Below are positions 1-8,413 of a stretch of DNA of 36,030 bases, one piece after another. Under the pieces are notes generated by a model that was not told the DNA's origin, ran no database searches, and saw nothing but the letters and a program-made list of their open reading frames with translations. The stretch covers positions 1 through 36,030 of the IMG/VR virus record IMGVR_UViG_3300025128_000147; one strand, given 5' to 3'. Every line of letters begins with the position of its first letter. Within the stretch, counting starts at the first letter, position 1. Made by a program: the position numbers and the translations under genes. The stretch comes from a virus.

Positions 1-1
1 T

Positions 2-388
2 GGATTTATTGGGACCGATACGATTGAGTTTATCGTTGCCCGTGGAATGGGTACGGCGATCTCGTATGTTCCGATTTACGTCGAAGCGAATCATTTGGTG
101 GGGGATATCAACGACGATGAGTTATTTCCCAAAGCGTTGGCAGTCACCGGATATACGTTTGCATTAGTTGCAGTATCAAACGGTGCCGCCATTACGAGCG
201 GCACCGTTACTTTGAAGATTACCAAGGATGGTGGAACTCAGGGAACGCTCAGTGGATCAGCAACGCACGAGGGTAACGGGCAGTGGAGTATTAATTTAAC
301 GTCAACCGAAATGGATGCAGACGTGGTTGGACTGGCAATCACCCATGCTTCTGCTGTGCCGGTTTACAAAACATTCCGCACAAGATGA
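2..388 (+). CDS. Beta-rich virion protein, C-terminal part (partial at left edge)
   Basis: The reading frame is open to the left edge (G-F-I-G-T-D-T-I-E-F before the first ATG at 47), so the gene most likely starts outside the window and only its last 128 codons are seen. The C-terminal 80 residues are alternating polar and hydrophobic, as in an immunoglobulin-like beta sandwich. They carry KDGGTQ, LSG, EGNGQWSINLT, TEMDADVVGL and TH-S-VPV. The same pattern occurs at the N-terminus of the adaptor gene at 8410, so this is a reused phage domain. The stop overlaps the next ATG (ATGA), so the two genes are translationally linked. A role in a head, collar or fibre structure is inferred from position and fold; the exact function is unknown. 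Confidence 0.7.
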   Translation, partial: GFIGTDTIEFIVARGMGTAISYVPIYVEANHLVGDINDDELFPKALAVTGYTFALVAVSNGAAITSGTVTLKITKDGGTQGTLSGSATHEGNGQWSINLTSTEMDADVVGLAITHASAVPVYKTFRTR

Positions 389-978
389 CAGAGAAAAAGA
401 AACGCCGCAGACCTGGGTGGGCTTTGTTTATCGACAGGCTCAGACGTGATGGGAAGTATAAGGCGTACCGTAAGTACTATGATGCCAACCGTGAGGAAGG
501 TCAGAGTAATCATACGGCATCGTTTAATGCCTGTTTAAGTATGGGCTACGAGGGGCCGGACGTGGAGCGAAAGCTTCACGATGAGTATTTGCTTAAGCAA
601 AGCTTTTTAGAGAAGAGGGAACTGCATCAGTCCGAAATGGATCTGAATGCAGACGAAGAGAAACAAATAGAGCTAAGCCGTGTGCTTGGCGAATTTGATG
701 TCAGCGAGTCCAGCCTGCCGGAGGACATCGCCTGGTCTTATCACAACTTGCATAAGGCCAAAGGCGAGGTAGAGGAGTGGCTGATAACACCTGAGGATGC
801 ACCTTCGCCTGGGGGTTGGTCGATGTTGGTCTGGGCAGTTGATAACACAACGAAGTTTATGGAGTTGGTTATCAGGGAACAGATGAAGATCAATGCTCAG
901 CAGGAGCAGGATACAGGGATGAAAGCCACTGAACACAGTATTGAGCAGATAGCTCAGATGATCAGTGCTTTAGATTAG
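385..978 (+). CDS. Hypothetical protein, possible small terminase subunit
   Basis: A 197-residue, highly charged and mostly helical protein. It begins with a basic patch (KKKRRR) and has acidic middle and C-terminal helices. It overlaps the preceding stop by four bases and lies two genes upstream of the large terminase, the usual place of the small, DNA-recognising terminase subunit. The region with S-F-N-A-C-L-S-M-G-Y-E-G-P could be part of a helix-turn-helix, but I cannot confirm one. No family-defining motif was recognised, so the terminase assignment rests on gene order and size only. Confidence 0.6.
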   Translation: MTEKKKRRRPGWALFIDRLRRDGKYKAYRKYYDANREEGQSNHTASFNACLSMGYEGPDVERKLHDEYLLKQSFLEKRELHQSEMDLNADEEKQIELSRVLGEFDVSESSLPEDIAWSYHNLHKAKGEVEEWLITPEDAPSPGGWSMLVWAVDNTTKFMELVIREQMKINAQQEQDTGMKATEHSIEQIAQMISALD

Positions 979-986
979 GACATACA

Positions 987-1175
987 ATGCTGCGAAAACT
1001 TTTTTTGATTACCGGTATCGGTTTCTTCGTAATAAATCTGTCGCTTAATGGCATAGCCGTTTACAAGCAGTACAAGCAGGTACGCATCATGCTTGATGTG
1101 CAGCGTGCAATGCAGCTTCAGATGGAGTATTACGAACGCAATACACCGGAAGATCCACGTAGTCGAACGCTTTGA
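987..1175 (+). CDS. Small one-helix membrane protein
   Basis: A 62-residue protein with a hydrophobic segment at about residues 4-25 (LFLITGIGFFVINLSLNGIAVY). A soluble tail rich in Arg, Gln and Glu follows. One membrane helix with the short N-terminus inside or outside is likely. The stop overlaps the TTG start of the large terminase (TTGA), which would couple translation. A membrane peptide inside the terminase cluster is unusual; it could be a displaced lysis gene or simply uncharacterised. No function is assigned. Confidence 0.6.
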   Translation: MLRKLFLITGIGFFVINLSLNGIAVYKQYKQVRIMLDVQRAMQLQMEYYERNTPEDPRSRTL

Positions 1176-3010
1176 CCGAACTGTATCAGCAGGTTCCCAA
1201 AACGCTTAAGGAAAACCTTGAGTATCGCAGTGACCTGCTTAAATGGGCAGACACTCTTGATAAGCAACGTATCTTGTATACGGCTTGCAGCGAGGACATT
1301 TTGTTCTTTATCAATGCGTTCTGCTGGCTATATGAACCACGATCATCACGACTGGTTGGTACGACCAGTAACGTGATTCCGTTTATTACGTATGACTATC
1401 AGGACACCGCATTTGTTCAGATGAATCAGGTGCTTGGTGGCAGGGATATTGGCATCGAGAAGTCTCGTGACCTTGGTGCAACGTGGATGTTCCTCACGTT
1501 GTTCTTTTACCATTGGATGTTCAAACCCTTCAGCAGTTTCGGCATTATGAGCCGAACTGCTGATCTGGTGGATAAGCCAGGTAAGAAGGATACGCTCATG
1601 TGGAAGCTGGACTTCTTACTTACCGGTGATGGTCGGGTCGGTGGATTGCCACCGTGGATGCGTCCGAAGAATGTCTATCGCAGCGTAATGCTGATGGAGA
1701 ACAGAGATAACGGCAGTACGTTTGAAGGGGCCAGTACGACAGAGGATGCATTCCGTGGTGGTCGTAAGAAGGCCATTGGTATCGATGAGTTTGCAGCATT
1801 CCCAAAGGGTGATGATTACAAGAGTCTGGCAGCAGCTCAGCATGCAACGGATTGCCGTATCTTTGTGTCCACACCTAAGGGGGCCAGTGGTGCTTACTAC
1901 GATGTGATGCATCAGCCGAGCAACATTGAGAAGATCATCCTTGATTGGAAGGATCACCCTGACAGACGGCCTGGGTTATACACCAGCGATGAGGGTGATC
2001 TGAATGTCATCGATAAGGATCATCCGTTTGAAGAAGGCTATCCGTTTGTGCTGGATGGCAAAACCCGAAGCCCGTACTACGACAAGGAATGTATGCGGCC
2101 TGGTGCAACACCACAGAGTATTGCTCAGGAGCTTGACCGTGATTACGGAGGAAGTGAATACCAGATCTTCGGCAAGGATCTTTACGAAGCAGCGCGTTCG
2201 TCCATATTGCGACCTTATGGTCGGGGGATTCTATATTATGACGAAGAGACACTTGACCCAGACTTCAACGAAACCGAGGACGGACCACTCCGACTCTGGT
2301 GCCACCGAAACGCCAATAATGAGCCACTGGCTTCAGGCCAGTATGTTGTCGGTTGCGATATTGCTGCCGGACTTGCTGGCAGCTACAGCTCTAATTCTGT
2401 TGCCGTTGTTATGGATCGCGTTACTAATGAGCAGGTTGCGGAATACGCAACGAACAGTTTAAGGCCGGAAGTCTTTGCAGACTATGTGATTAGTTTGTGC
2501 CGGTGGTATCGCAGTGCCTATCTGATCTGGGAAATGAATGGTGCACCTGGTGGTGCATTTACCCGACAGGTACTGGATCGTGCCTATCCCAACATCTATT
2601 ACCGTAATGTTGAGAATCGGGCGTACAAAAAGAAGACAAAAAATCCTGGGTGGTATAGCAACGAGAAGAACAAACTTGCTGTTCTTTCCAATTTATCTAA
2701 CGCTATACAATCAGGAGAGATGACCATTCGCAGTGATAAGCTGCTCGATGAGTGTCGTCAGTACGTCTACAAGGACGGAAAGGTCGTACACTCACGCAGC
2801 GTGAAGACACAGGATGATTCATCTAAAGGACAGGCGCACGGGGATAGAGTCATAGCTGCTGCAATTTGCTGGCATGCTGTTAGGGAAAGACCTCCGCTTC
2901 CGGTTGATCGGGAGTTCGGTGAGGAGGAGGCACCTCATGGCAGTATTGCTTGGAGATTGAAGGAGCGTAAACAGCGTAAAGCTGCCTTTTACTCTGACAA
3001 GTGGGCCTGA
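1172..3010 (+). CDS. terL: Terminase large subunit (packaging ATPase-nuclease)
   Basis: This is the motor that pumps DNA into the procapsid through the portal and cuts it. The N-terminal ATPase has a degenerate Walker A, EKSRDLGATW (residues 96-105), a Walker B ending in the catalytic pair D205-E206 (AIGIDEF), and a coupling motif FVSTPKG (231-237). The C-terminal RNase H-like nuclease has the expected acidic residues D396 (VVGCDIAAG), E454 (LIWEMN) and D558 (AHGDR). The length of 612 residues is normal for the family. The start is TTG at 1172, overlapping the previous stop. The first ATG lies far downstream and would remove the ATPase start. The portal gene follows at once. Confidence 0.95.
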   Translation: MTELYQQVPKTLKENLEYRSDLLKWADTLDKQRILYTACSEDILFFINAFCWLYEPRSSRLVGTTSNVIPFITYDYQDTAFVQMNQVLGGRDIGIEKSRDLGATWMFLTLFFYHWMFKPFSSFGIMSRTADLVDKPGKKDTLMWKLDFLLTGDGRVGGLPPWMRPKNVYRSVMLMENRDNGSTFEGASTTEDAFRGGRKKAIGIDEFAAFPKGDDYKSLAAAQHATDCRIFVSTPKGASGAYYDVMHQPSNIEKIILDWKDHPDRRPGLYTSDEGDLNVIDKDHPFEEGYPFVLDGKTRSPYYDKECMRPGATPQSIAQELDRDYGGSEYQIFGKDLYEAARSSILRPYGRGILYYDEETLDPDFNETEDGPLRLWCHRNANNEPLASGQYVVGCDIAAGLAGSYSSNSVAVVMDRVTNEQVAEYATNSLRPEVFADYVISLCRWYRSAYLIWEMNGAPGGAFTRQVLDRAYPNIYYRNVENRAYKKKTKNPGWYSNEKNKLAVLSNLSNAIQSGEMTIRSDKLLDECRQYVYKDGKVVHSRSVKTQDDSSKGQAHGDRVIAAAICWHAVRERPPLPVDREFGEEEAPHGSIAWRLKERKQRKAAFYSDKWA

Positions 3011-4797
3011 TGAATCCTAATAATGAACTAGACAGGTCGCGTCTGCTAAAGGCGATTGACCATTCTACACGCGCGTTAAAACCATTTAGAGAAGTACGTA
3101 ACCGGTTTGTAAAAGATTACGCCGGTAGCTATTACGGGATCAACGCAAACAAAGATCCTGTGCCTGAAGTCGTTATGAATCTGATGTATCAGACGGCTGA
3201 AACGTACACCATGGCTCTCGCAGCAAATCGTCCCAGAGTTCTGATTACCAGTAAGCATCCTGAGCTGAACTGGTTTTCACATCAATTTCAGGTTGGCCTA
3301 AACAATCTGATTAATGAAATTCACCTTGAGACGATTTTGCGTAAAGCAGTGCTTGAGGCTTTTTTCTGTATTGGCGTTGTCAAAGTTTATTCAGCTGACG
3401 CTGGTCTGGTGAAGCTTGAGGGTGAAGACGAATGGGTTGATCCAGGTAAGCCATTTGCAGAGAACATCTCGCTCGATGACTTTGTCTACGACACCCGAGC
3501 TACCGAATGGCGAAAGATACGTTGGGCACTGAACAAGTATCGCCTGCCAATGAAAAAGGTTTTAGAAGATCCTGGTTATGACCAGTCGATTCTTAAGACG
3601 CTTGATCCCACAAGTAAGTTTCCGAACTGGGAGGATATGGAGGGTGAAGAGGCAGTCCGTGACATGATGAAGGGCGACCGCTCTCATAACGATATGGAGA
3701 AATCCATTGACCTCATGGATGTCTGGTTACCGCGCGAGAAGCTGATCGTTACACATGCGGTCGGGCGCAACACGCCTCCGCTGAGAGTCGTTGAGTGGGA
3801 CGGGCCTGAGAATGGCCCGTTCCACACTCTCAGTCTTACCACTGATGTGCCGGATCACATCATGCCTGTATCACCGGCAATGAACCTTAAGAGTATGCAT
3901 GACATCATTAATGGTTTGCTGAGGAAACAGAAGCGACAGGCACAAAGACAAAAGGATATTCCCTTTTATCAAATGGGACATCACGAGGATGCGCAGCGTC
4001 TGGAGCGTGCAAGTGATGGTGAGTGGACGCGAGTTGATAACCCTGAAGCTGTGAACGTGCTGAAGATGGGTGGTGTTGATCAGGGTAATCAGGCATACGG
4101 GCACATGATGCGGGATCTGTTTGATCGCATGGCCGGTAATCTTCAGATGATGGCAGGGCTTGGGCCAACAGCTGATACCCTTGGGCAGGATCGTTTGATC
4201 CATGGTGCAGTAAATAAGCGTGAAGCCAACATGCAGTATCGCACGGTCTCCTTTGCCAGCAACATCTGTCAGGATCTCGGCTGGCTGTTGTGGATGGATC
4301 AGACCAAAGAACTGCCTGGTGATTATACGTTTGCCGGTGCGACGGTGGATATGACGTGGACACCGGAGATGCGGGAGGGTGATTTCCTTCAGTACAACTT
4401 TGAGGTCGAACCGTTCTCGATGATGTACAAGTCTCCGAGTGAGAGACTACAGAACATCAGCAACTTCATACAGCAGATTGCACTGCCAATGCAGCCGATG
4501 ATGGAGCAGTACGGCGGTACGCTGGACATTCAGGAGCTGGTCAATATCTACAGCGAACTGATGGATGTCCCACGTCTTAAGAGCATTGTCAAATTCCAAG
4601 AGCCGAAAGAGGACAGGCCTGGGCCTAATCCGGAGCAGCCACCAAAACCATCAGTCACGGTACGGGAGAACGTCAGACGTAGTGTTCCAACCGGTGGTAC
4701 AGAGAAATCCAGAAGTAATGTCATGCAGCAGATTTTACAGGGCGGTCAGCCCAATCAGCAGCAGATGGGTCAGATGGGTCGTGAGAAAGCCACGTAG
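3010..4797 (+). CDS. Portal protein
   Basis: A 595-residue protein directly after the large terminase and before the scaffold and capsid genes, which is the standard portal position. The sequence is typical of podovirus portals: helical N-terminus (around R-L-L-K-A-I-D-H and N-R-F-V-K-D-Y-A-G-S-Y-Y-G), a mixed wing and stem, then a Gln- and Met-rich flexible C-terminus. Twelve copies should form the head vertex through which DNA enters and leaves and to which the adaptor binds. The ATG at 3010 overlaps the terL stop (TGATG) and is preferred over an in-frame GTG at 3001. The assignment rests on context and general sequence character. Confidence 0.88.
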   Translation: MNPNNELDRSRLLKAIDHSTRALKPFREVRNRFVKDYAGSYYGINANKDPVPEVVMNLMYQTAETYTMALAANRPRVLITSKHPELNWFSHQFQVGLNNLINEIHLETILRKAVLEAFFCIGVVKVYSADAGLVKLEGEDEWVDPGKPFAENISLDDFVYDTRATEWRKIRWALNKYRLPMKKVLEDPGYDQSILKTLDPTSKFPNWEDMEGEEAVRDMMKGDRSHNDMEKSIDLMDVWLPREKLIVTHAVGRNTPPLRVVEWDGPENGPFHTLSLTTDVPDHIMPVSPAMNLKSMHDIINGLLRKQKRQAQRQKDIPFYQMGHHEDAQRLERASDGEWTRVDNPEAVNVLKMGGVDQGNQAYGHMMRDLFDRMAGNLQMMAGLGPTADTLGQDRLIHGAVNKREANMQYRTVSFASNICQDLGWLLWMDQTKELPGDYTFAGATVDMTWTPEMREGDFLQYNFEVEPFSMMYKSPSERLQNISNFIQQIALPMQPMMEQYGGTLDIQELVNIYSELMDVPRLKSIVKFQEPKEDRPGPNPEQPPKPSVTVRENVRRSVPTGGTEKSRSNVMQQILQGGQPNQQQMGQMGREKAT

Positions 4798-4806
4798 GAG
4801 GTAGCT

Positions 4807-4914
4807 ATGCCAAAAGTCGGAAAGAAGAAGTTCAGTTATTCAAAGAGCGGTCGTGCCGCAGCGAAGCGTTATGCAAAGAAAAGCGGTAAGAAGGTTAGCC
4901 GGAGGAAGAAGTAA
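4807..4914 (+). CDS. Small, very basic peptide (35 aa)
   Basis: A gene of only 36 codons, preceded by a strong ribosome site (GGAGG about 6 bases before ATG). It ends in a TAATG overlap with the next gene. Sixteen of its 35 residues are Lys or Arg and none is acidic (KVGKKKF ... KRYAKKSGKK ... RRKK). It lies between portal and scaffold. Such a peptide could bind DNA or the acidic scaffold during assembly, or be a minor virion component, but this is inference. The strong ribosome site and exact overlap argue that it is real. Confidence 0.75.
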   Translation: MPKVGKKKFSYSKSGRAAAKRYAKKSGKKVSRRKK

Positions 4915-5252
4915 TGCCAGTCAAACGTGAATGGCTTTGGACTGATGCGGATGGTGTGAACCGTTGGCACGACTATCCCGAACCTGATCCGAGGAAATCC
5001 AAAAGCACCGAGGTGGGATTCGGTGCGAAAGGTTGGGCAACCGGACTGAGCAGTGATTCAGCCGGTGTACCAAGCAGACAAATCGGTGAGTTCAGGGAAG
5101 ACGCACAAAAGAATGGCTTCACCGGAGTTGACTTTACCAGTGATGGTACAGCTGTATTTAGTTCACGCGCGGAGCGAACACGTTACCTAAAGCATCGCGG
5201 TTTATATGACCGCGATGCTGGTTATGGTGATGCAGCTCCACGTACTCATTAA
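4914..5252 (+). CDS. Hypothetical phage protein between portal and scaffold
   Basis: A 112-residue soluble protein whose ATG overlaps the stop of the basic peptide (TAATG). The N-terminus is Trp- and Asp-rich (W-L-W-T-D-A-D-G-V). The C-terminus reads G-V-D-F-T-S-D-G-T-A-V-F-S-S-R-A-E-R, then R-G-L-Y-D-R-D-A-G-Y-G-D. From memory, that C-terminal pattern (a change-of-residue stretch followed by a GLYDRDGGYGD-like end) occurs in many podophages at this place. Function is unknown; a minor assembly role is possible from context. Confidence 0.75.
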   Translation: MPVKREWLWTDADGVNRWHDYPEPDPRKSKSTEVGFGAKGWATGLSSDSAGVPSRQIGEFREDAQKNGFTGVDFTSDGTAVFSSRAERTRYLKHRGLYDRDAGYGDAAPRTH

Positions 5253-5269
5253 AGCAAGGAGAGGGGTCC

Positions 5270-6238
5270 ATGGCTGACGAAGAAATTATTTTGACCGATC
5301 AGGATGAAGCAGTCATCGCTGAGTTAGAAGATGACGAGATTGAAGAAAATGATATTGGAGGCAGCGAGCCAATATCTGAGGATGAAACAAGTGAGGTCGC
5401 GGAGGATATCGCTGACGACCTCTCGTTATCAGATCAGACGTTTAATCCTGATTTGATTAATCGTGCTGAGGTTTACGGATTTAATCCGGATGACTTTCAG
5501 AACGAAACTGCACTGAGACGTGTCGTTGAAGGTTTTGATCAGGGCAACGCAATGCTCGATCAGTACCAGCAGTGGTCACATCAGTCGCAGCCGCAGGCAG
5601 TGCAACCACCTGGTGATGAACAAATTCCGTCAGGTAATAACACGCTTGCACCCTTTCAGGTAAATCTGGGAGATGAGTACGACGAGGATTTCAAAGCCGC
5701 TATTAATGGACTCGCATCACAGATGCACAGCCAGTACAGCGAAAACTTTGATGTGCTTGCCAGAACTTTACTAGATCAGCAGGGCGTAATTGATCAGTAC
5801 CAAAGTGTACGGAATTCAGAACAAGCTCAGGCTGAGATAGACCATTTCGATAATCTCGTAGGAGAAGTCGGTAACAGCGATCTGTTTGGTGACAGTAACT
5901 ATATGGAGTTAGATCCATCCAGTACTGAAGCACAGAACAGAGAGAAGTTATTTACACAAATGGAAGTAATGGCAAACAGCTTCGCTCAGATGGGACAGCC
6001 GGTTCCACCGGATGACCAGCTTATCGATCAGGCATACCGTTCTGTTTTTGGTAACGAAATTGATGACCAAAACCGACGCAGTTTTAACGACAAAATGAGG
6101 AAGGCCAGCTCACGCAGGCTTGGCGGTGGAGGCAGCACCAAACAGGTAGCAGCCGAATCCGATCCGAATGACATGGTTAATGACGCTGCACTTAAGGACG
6201 TATTCGATGGATACCTCCGAGAGAACGGCGAACTGTGA
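5270..6238 (+). CDS. Capsid scaffolding protein
   Basis: A 322-residue protein directly before the major capsid gene. The first 50 residues are strongly acidic (many Asp and Glu). The middle is Gln-rich and helical, and the C-terminus is basic (about K-M-R-K-A-S-S-R-R-L) followed by a short acidic tail. This layout (acidic start, flexible Gln-rich middle, helical basic end that docks on capsid protein) fits podovirus scaffolds, which shape the procapsid and then leave. The start has GGAGAGG about 8 bases upstream. The call rests on position and composition. Confidence 0.82.
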   Translation: MADEEIILTDQDEAVIAELEDDEIEENDIGGSEPISEDETSEVAEDIADDLSLSDQTFNPDLINRAEVYGFNPDDFQNETALRRVVEGFDQGNAMLDQYQQWSHQSQPQAVQPPGDEQIPSGNNTLAPFQVNLGDEYDEDFKAAINGLASQMHSQYSENFDVLARTLLDQQGVIDQYQSVRNSEQAQAEIDHFDNLVGEVGNSDLFGDSNYMELDPSSTEAQNREKLFTQMEVMANSFAQMGQPVPPDDQLIDQAYRSVFGNEIDDQNRRSFNDKMRKASSRRLGGGGSTKQVAAESDPNDMVNDAALKDVFDGYLRENGEL

Positions 6239-6264
6239 CGGTTTGATATATAAGGAATTGAGCC

Positions 6265-7320
6265 ATGGCTTTAATGCCTGACCAATTAGACGACTTTGTC
6301 AATTTGACATTGCAATCGTTTAAGCGAAAAAGCTGGATTGATCTTTCATTAGATCAACAGCATCACATTTTTGCTTCCAAGTTTCTCAGTGGTAAAACCC
6401 GTACTCCGTATCAGGGTGGACACCAACTGAATTGGAAGGTGCAAACAAGTAACACCGGTACGGCGAAGTACAGTGAACTGTACAGCGTTGATGCTACATC
6501 GGTAAAAGATCTGACCACAGAAGCGAAACAGCCTTTCTGTAAACTGACAGCTAACTTCAGCTACGACGTTCACGAGGACAGCTTCCAATCAGATCGTGAA
6601 ACGATCATCCGAGAAATCGATGTTCGTCGTCACTCGATGTACAACGATGTCTTTGAACTGGCTGAGACTTCTCTGTGGACAGCTCCAAGCTCGGACACAG
6701 AGTCTCCACGTAAGCCGTCCGGAATTCCGTTCTGGATTCAAAAATCCGCAACGACACCAGCTGGTGGATTTACCGGTGGTAATCCCTCAGGTTTTTCAAA
6801 CGGTGCTGCTGGTATTAATACCAACACAGTATCCGGATGGAAGAACTGGTCGTTTAACTACACTTCGGTAAGTCGTGATGACATGGTAGCCAAAGCTCGC
6901 AAGGCTATTGAGTTTACTCACTTCCAAGCACCGAAGCAGTTTAACGAAATTGGTGGCGGTAAGAGCGACAGCGACTGGATGTTCTTCACCACGTACAACG
7001 TGTTGGAAGATCTTGAGAAGTTGTTGGAATCCCGTAACGACAATCTCGGCGTTGATCTCGCTAAGTACGCAGGCGCAGTAACCCTTAAGGGTAATCCTGT
7101 GATCTGGGTTCCGTACTTGCAGAACAACGATTCTTCAAACCCGATCTACGGTGTTAACTTCCGTGTGTTCTCCCTTTACTACAAAAAGGGATTGGACATG
7201 TTAGTACATCCACCGCAGAGTTCGGCACGCCAGCATACTGTCAGGGAAGTACACCTTGATAGCTGGTTTAACTTCATCTGCTTAAACCGACGACGATGCT
7301 TCGTTGGTTATGTGGCCTAA
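6265..7320 (+). CDS. Major capsid protein
   Basis: A 351-residue protein right after the scaffold, with a good ribosome site (AAGGAATTGAGCC before ATG). The size and the mix of helix and strand fit an HK97-fold shell protein. There is an N-terminal helix (D-Q-L-D-D-F-V-N-L-T-L), then an extended arm rich in charged strands. A long spine helix region (R-R-H-S-M-Y-N-D-V-F-E-L-A-E) and a C-terminal A-domain with LVHPPQSS follow. About 415 copies would form a T=7 head if it is like other podophages (inference). No fused Ig domain is visible; decoration may come from the next gene. Confidence 0.9.
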   Translation: MALMPDQLDDFVNLTLQSFKRKSWIDLSLDQQHHIFASKFLSGKTRTPYQGGHQLNWKVQTSNTGTAKYSELYSVDATSVKDLTTEAKQPFCKLTANFSYDVHEDSFQSDRETIIREIDVRRHSMYNDVFELAETSLWTAPSSDTESPRKPSGIPFWIQKSATTPAGGFTGGNPSGFSNGAAGINTNTVSGWKNWSFNYTSVSRDDMVAKARKAIEFTHFQAPKQFNEIGGGKSDSDWMFFTTYNVLEDLEKLLESRNDNLGVDLAKYAGAVTLKGNPVIWVPYLQNNDSSNPIYGVNFRVFSLYYKKGLDMLVHPPQSSARQHTVREVHLDSWFNFICLNRRRCFVGYVA

Positions 7321-7340
7321 TAAAAAGGAGAGGTGATCAA

Positions 7341-8108
7341 ATGGGTGACCTTTATACAAAACCGCAGGCAGGTAGTAGTTACATCCGCCGAGGCCTGTCT
7401 CCTAATATCTGGGGCCAAGCTCCTATCACTGAAATCAACAATGGTGGTTTGAGTGCTGGGTTTGGCTTTGTCGATGACTTTTTAACTTTTGACGATGAGA
7501 ACAAGTGGGTTCTGACGCAGGCAACTGCCGGTACCGCCGCACTTGATGCTGCCGCCAAGGGTGGAGTGCTTTTGCTCGATGCAGCAAGTAGCACTGACAA
7601 CCAAGGTGTTCAGATTCAAATGGGTGGAGCCGCCGGAGCTAGCAGCTTTATTGCTAGTGCCGACAGCAAGATCTACTACGAAGCTCGCGTCAAGATCGCA
7701 GATATCGGTACGAGCGGAAGCGATACCGGCAACTTAGTTGTCGGTCTGGCTGAAGTGGATACCACGGTCCTAGCGTCAGGTGCAAACTCGACTGCTAACC
7801 ATATCTGCTTTGAGCACCTGGATGATGATGGTGCCGTTGATTTCCACAGTGAGAAAGCTGGTAGCCGTGATAGCTCCACCGGTCTTCACACTTTGGCAGA
7901 CGGTACGTACTTCAAACTGGGCTTCATAGTTGACGGCCTTACCAGTATCACGCCTTACGTGAATGGTATTGCTAAAACTGCTCACACTACACAGATTCCA
8001 ATCGTTGCAATGACACCTACGTTTGTGTGTCATTCAGCCGGAACAACCGATCCGATTGTCCATGTGGACTGGGTCGCTTGCTATCAGGTTGAGTCGATTG
8101 CGAACTAA
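7341..8108 (+). CDS. Lectin-fold (LamG-like) head decoration protein
   Basis: A 255-residue protein. The ATG at 7341 has AAGGAGAGG about 7 bases upstream, so it is preferred over an upstream start inside the capsid gene. After about 45 residues comes a concanavalin/laminin-G-like jelly-roll pattern: F-V-D-D-F-L-T-F-D-D, then Y-Y-E-A-R-V-K-I, N-L-V-V-G-L-A-E, F-K-L-G-F-I-V-D, Y-V-N-G-I and V-D-W-V-A. Similar proteins follow the capsid gene in many environmental phages and are thought to decorate the head and perhaps touch sugars or surfaces. It is the last gene before a strong terminator, so it should be made at the same high level as the capsid protein. Confidence 0.8.
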   Translation: MGDLYTKPQAGSSYIRRGLSPNIWGQAPITEINNGGLSAGFGFVDDFLTFDDENKWVLTQATAGTAALDAAAKGGVLLLDAASSTDNQGVQIQMGGAAGASSFIASADSKIYYEARVKIADIGTSGSDTGNLVVGLAEVDTTVLASGANSTANHICFEHLDDDGAVDFHSEKAGSRDSSTGLHTLADGTYFKLGFIVDGLTSITPYVNGIAKTAHTTQIPIVAMTPTFVCHSAGTTDPIVHVDWVACYQVESIAN

Positions 8109-8131
8109 CGTATCCTGTGCGCTTTAGACCT

Positions 8132-8172
8132 GCGGGGCGACTGTAATGGTCGCCCCGCTAGTCTATTTTTTT
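8132..8172 (+). terminator. Rho-independent terminator after capsid/decoration genes
   Basis: A perfect 10-bp stem (GCGGGGCGAC at 8132-8141 with GTCGCCCCGC at 8149-8158) and a 7-base loop. Seven Ts follow at 8166-8172. It sits 23 bases after the decoration gene stop and 13 bases before the next start. It should set a drop in transcription between the abundant shell proteins and the tail genes. Confidence 0.9.
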
Positions 8173-8185
8173 GAGGGGTTAAGGT

Positions 8186-8413
8186 ATGGAATATTTCTTA
8201 CAAGAGATGGTTGAGGCAACAAACGACAGTCTTACAGACAAGCAAATTGAAGTCCTTGAGGATGCACATCGTTTGTATCACCAGCGACATAGCGGCCCGT
8301 TAGCGTGGCCGCTTCAGGTTGTCTTAGTAACGCTCGCTAAACATTTGCCAGACGTAAAGCCAGACATAAAGAAAACAACGATCAAAAAAGCAAGTAGCAG
8401 GTCAGTTGAATGA
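8186..8413 (+). CDS. Small hypothetical protein
   Basis: A 75-residue helical protein. It starts just after the terminator with GAGGGGTTAAGG before ATG and ends with an ATGA overlap into the adaptor gene. The N-terminal half is acidic (L-Q-E-M-V-E-A-T-N-D-S-L). The middle is hydrophobic and the C-terminus is Lys-rich. No family was recognised. Coupling to the adaptor suggests a head-completion or tail role. Confidence 0.7.
   Translation: MEYFLQEMVEATNDSLTDKQIEVLEDAHRLYHQRHSGPLAWPLQVVLVTLAKHLPDVKPDIKKTTIKKASSRSVE

Noticed and set aside
1616-2462. Frames overlapping the large terminase (both strands)
   Set aside because: The terminase frame is complete with all catalytic motifs; the others lack start signals and motifs.
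7296-7340. Upstream start of the decoration gene inside the capsid gene
   Set aside because: The ATG at 7341 has a clear ribosome site; the extension reads out of frame through the capsid end.
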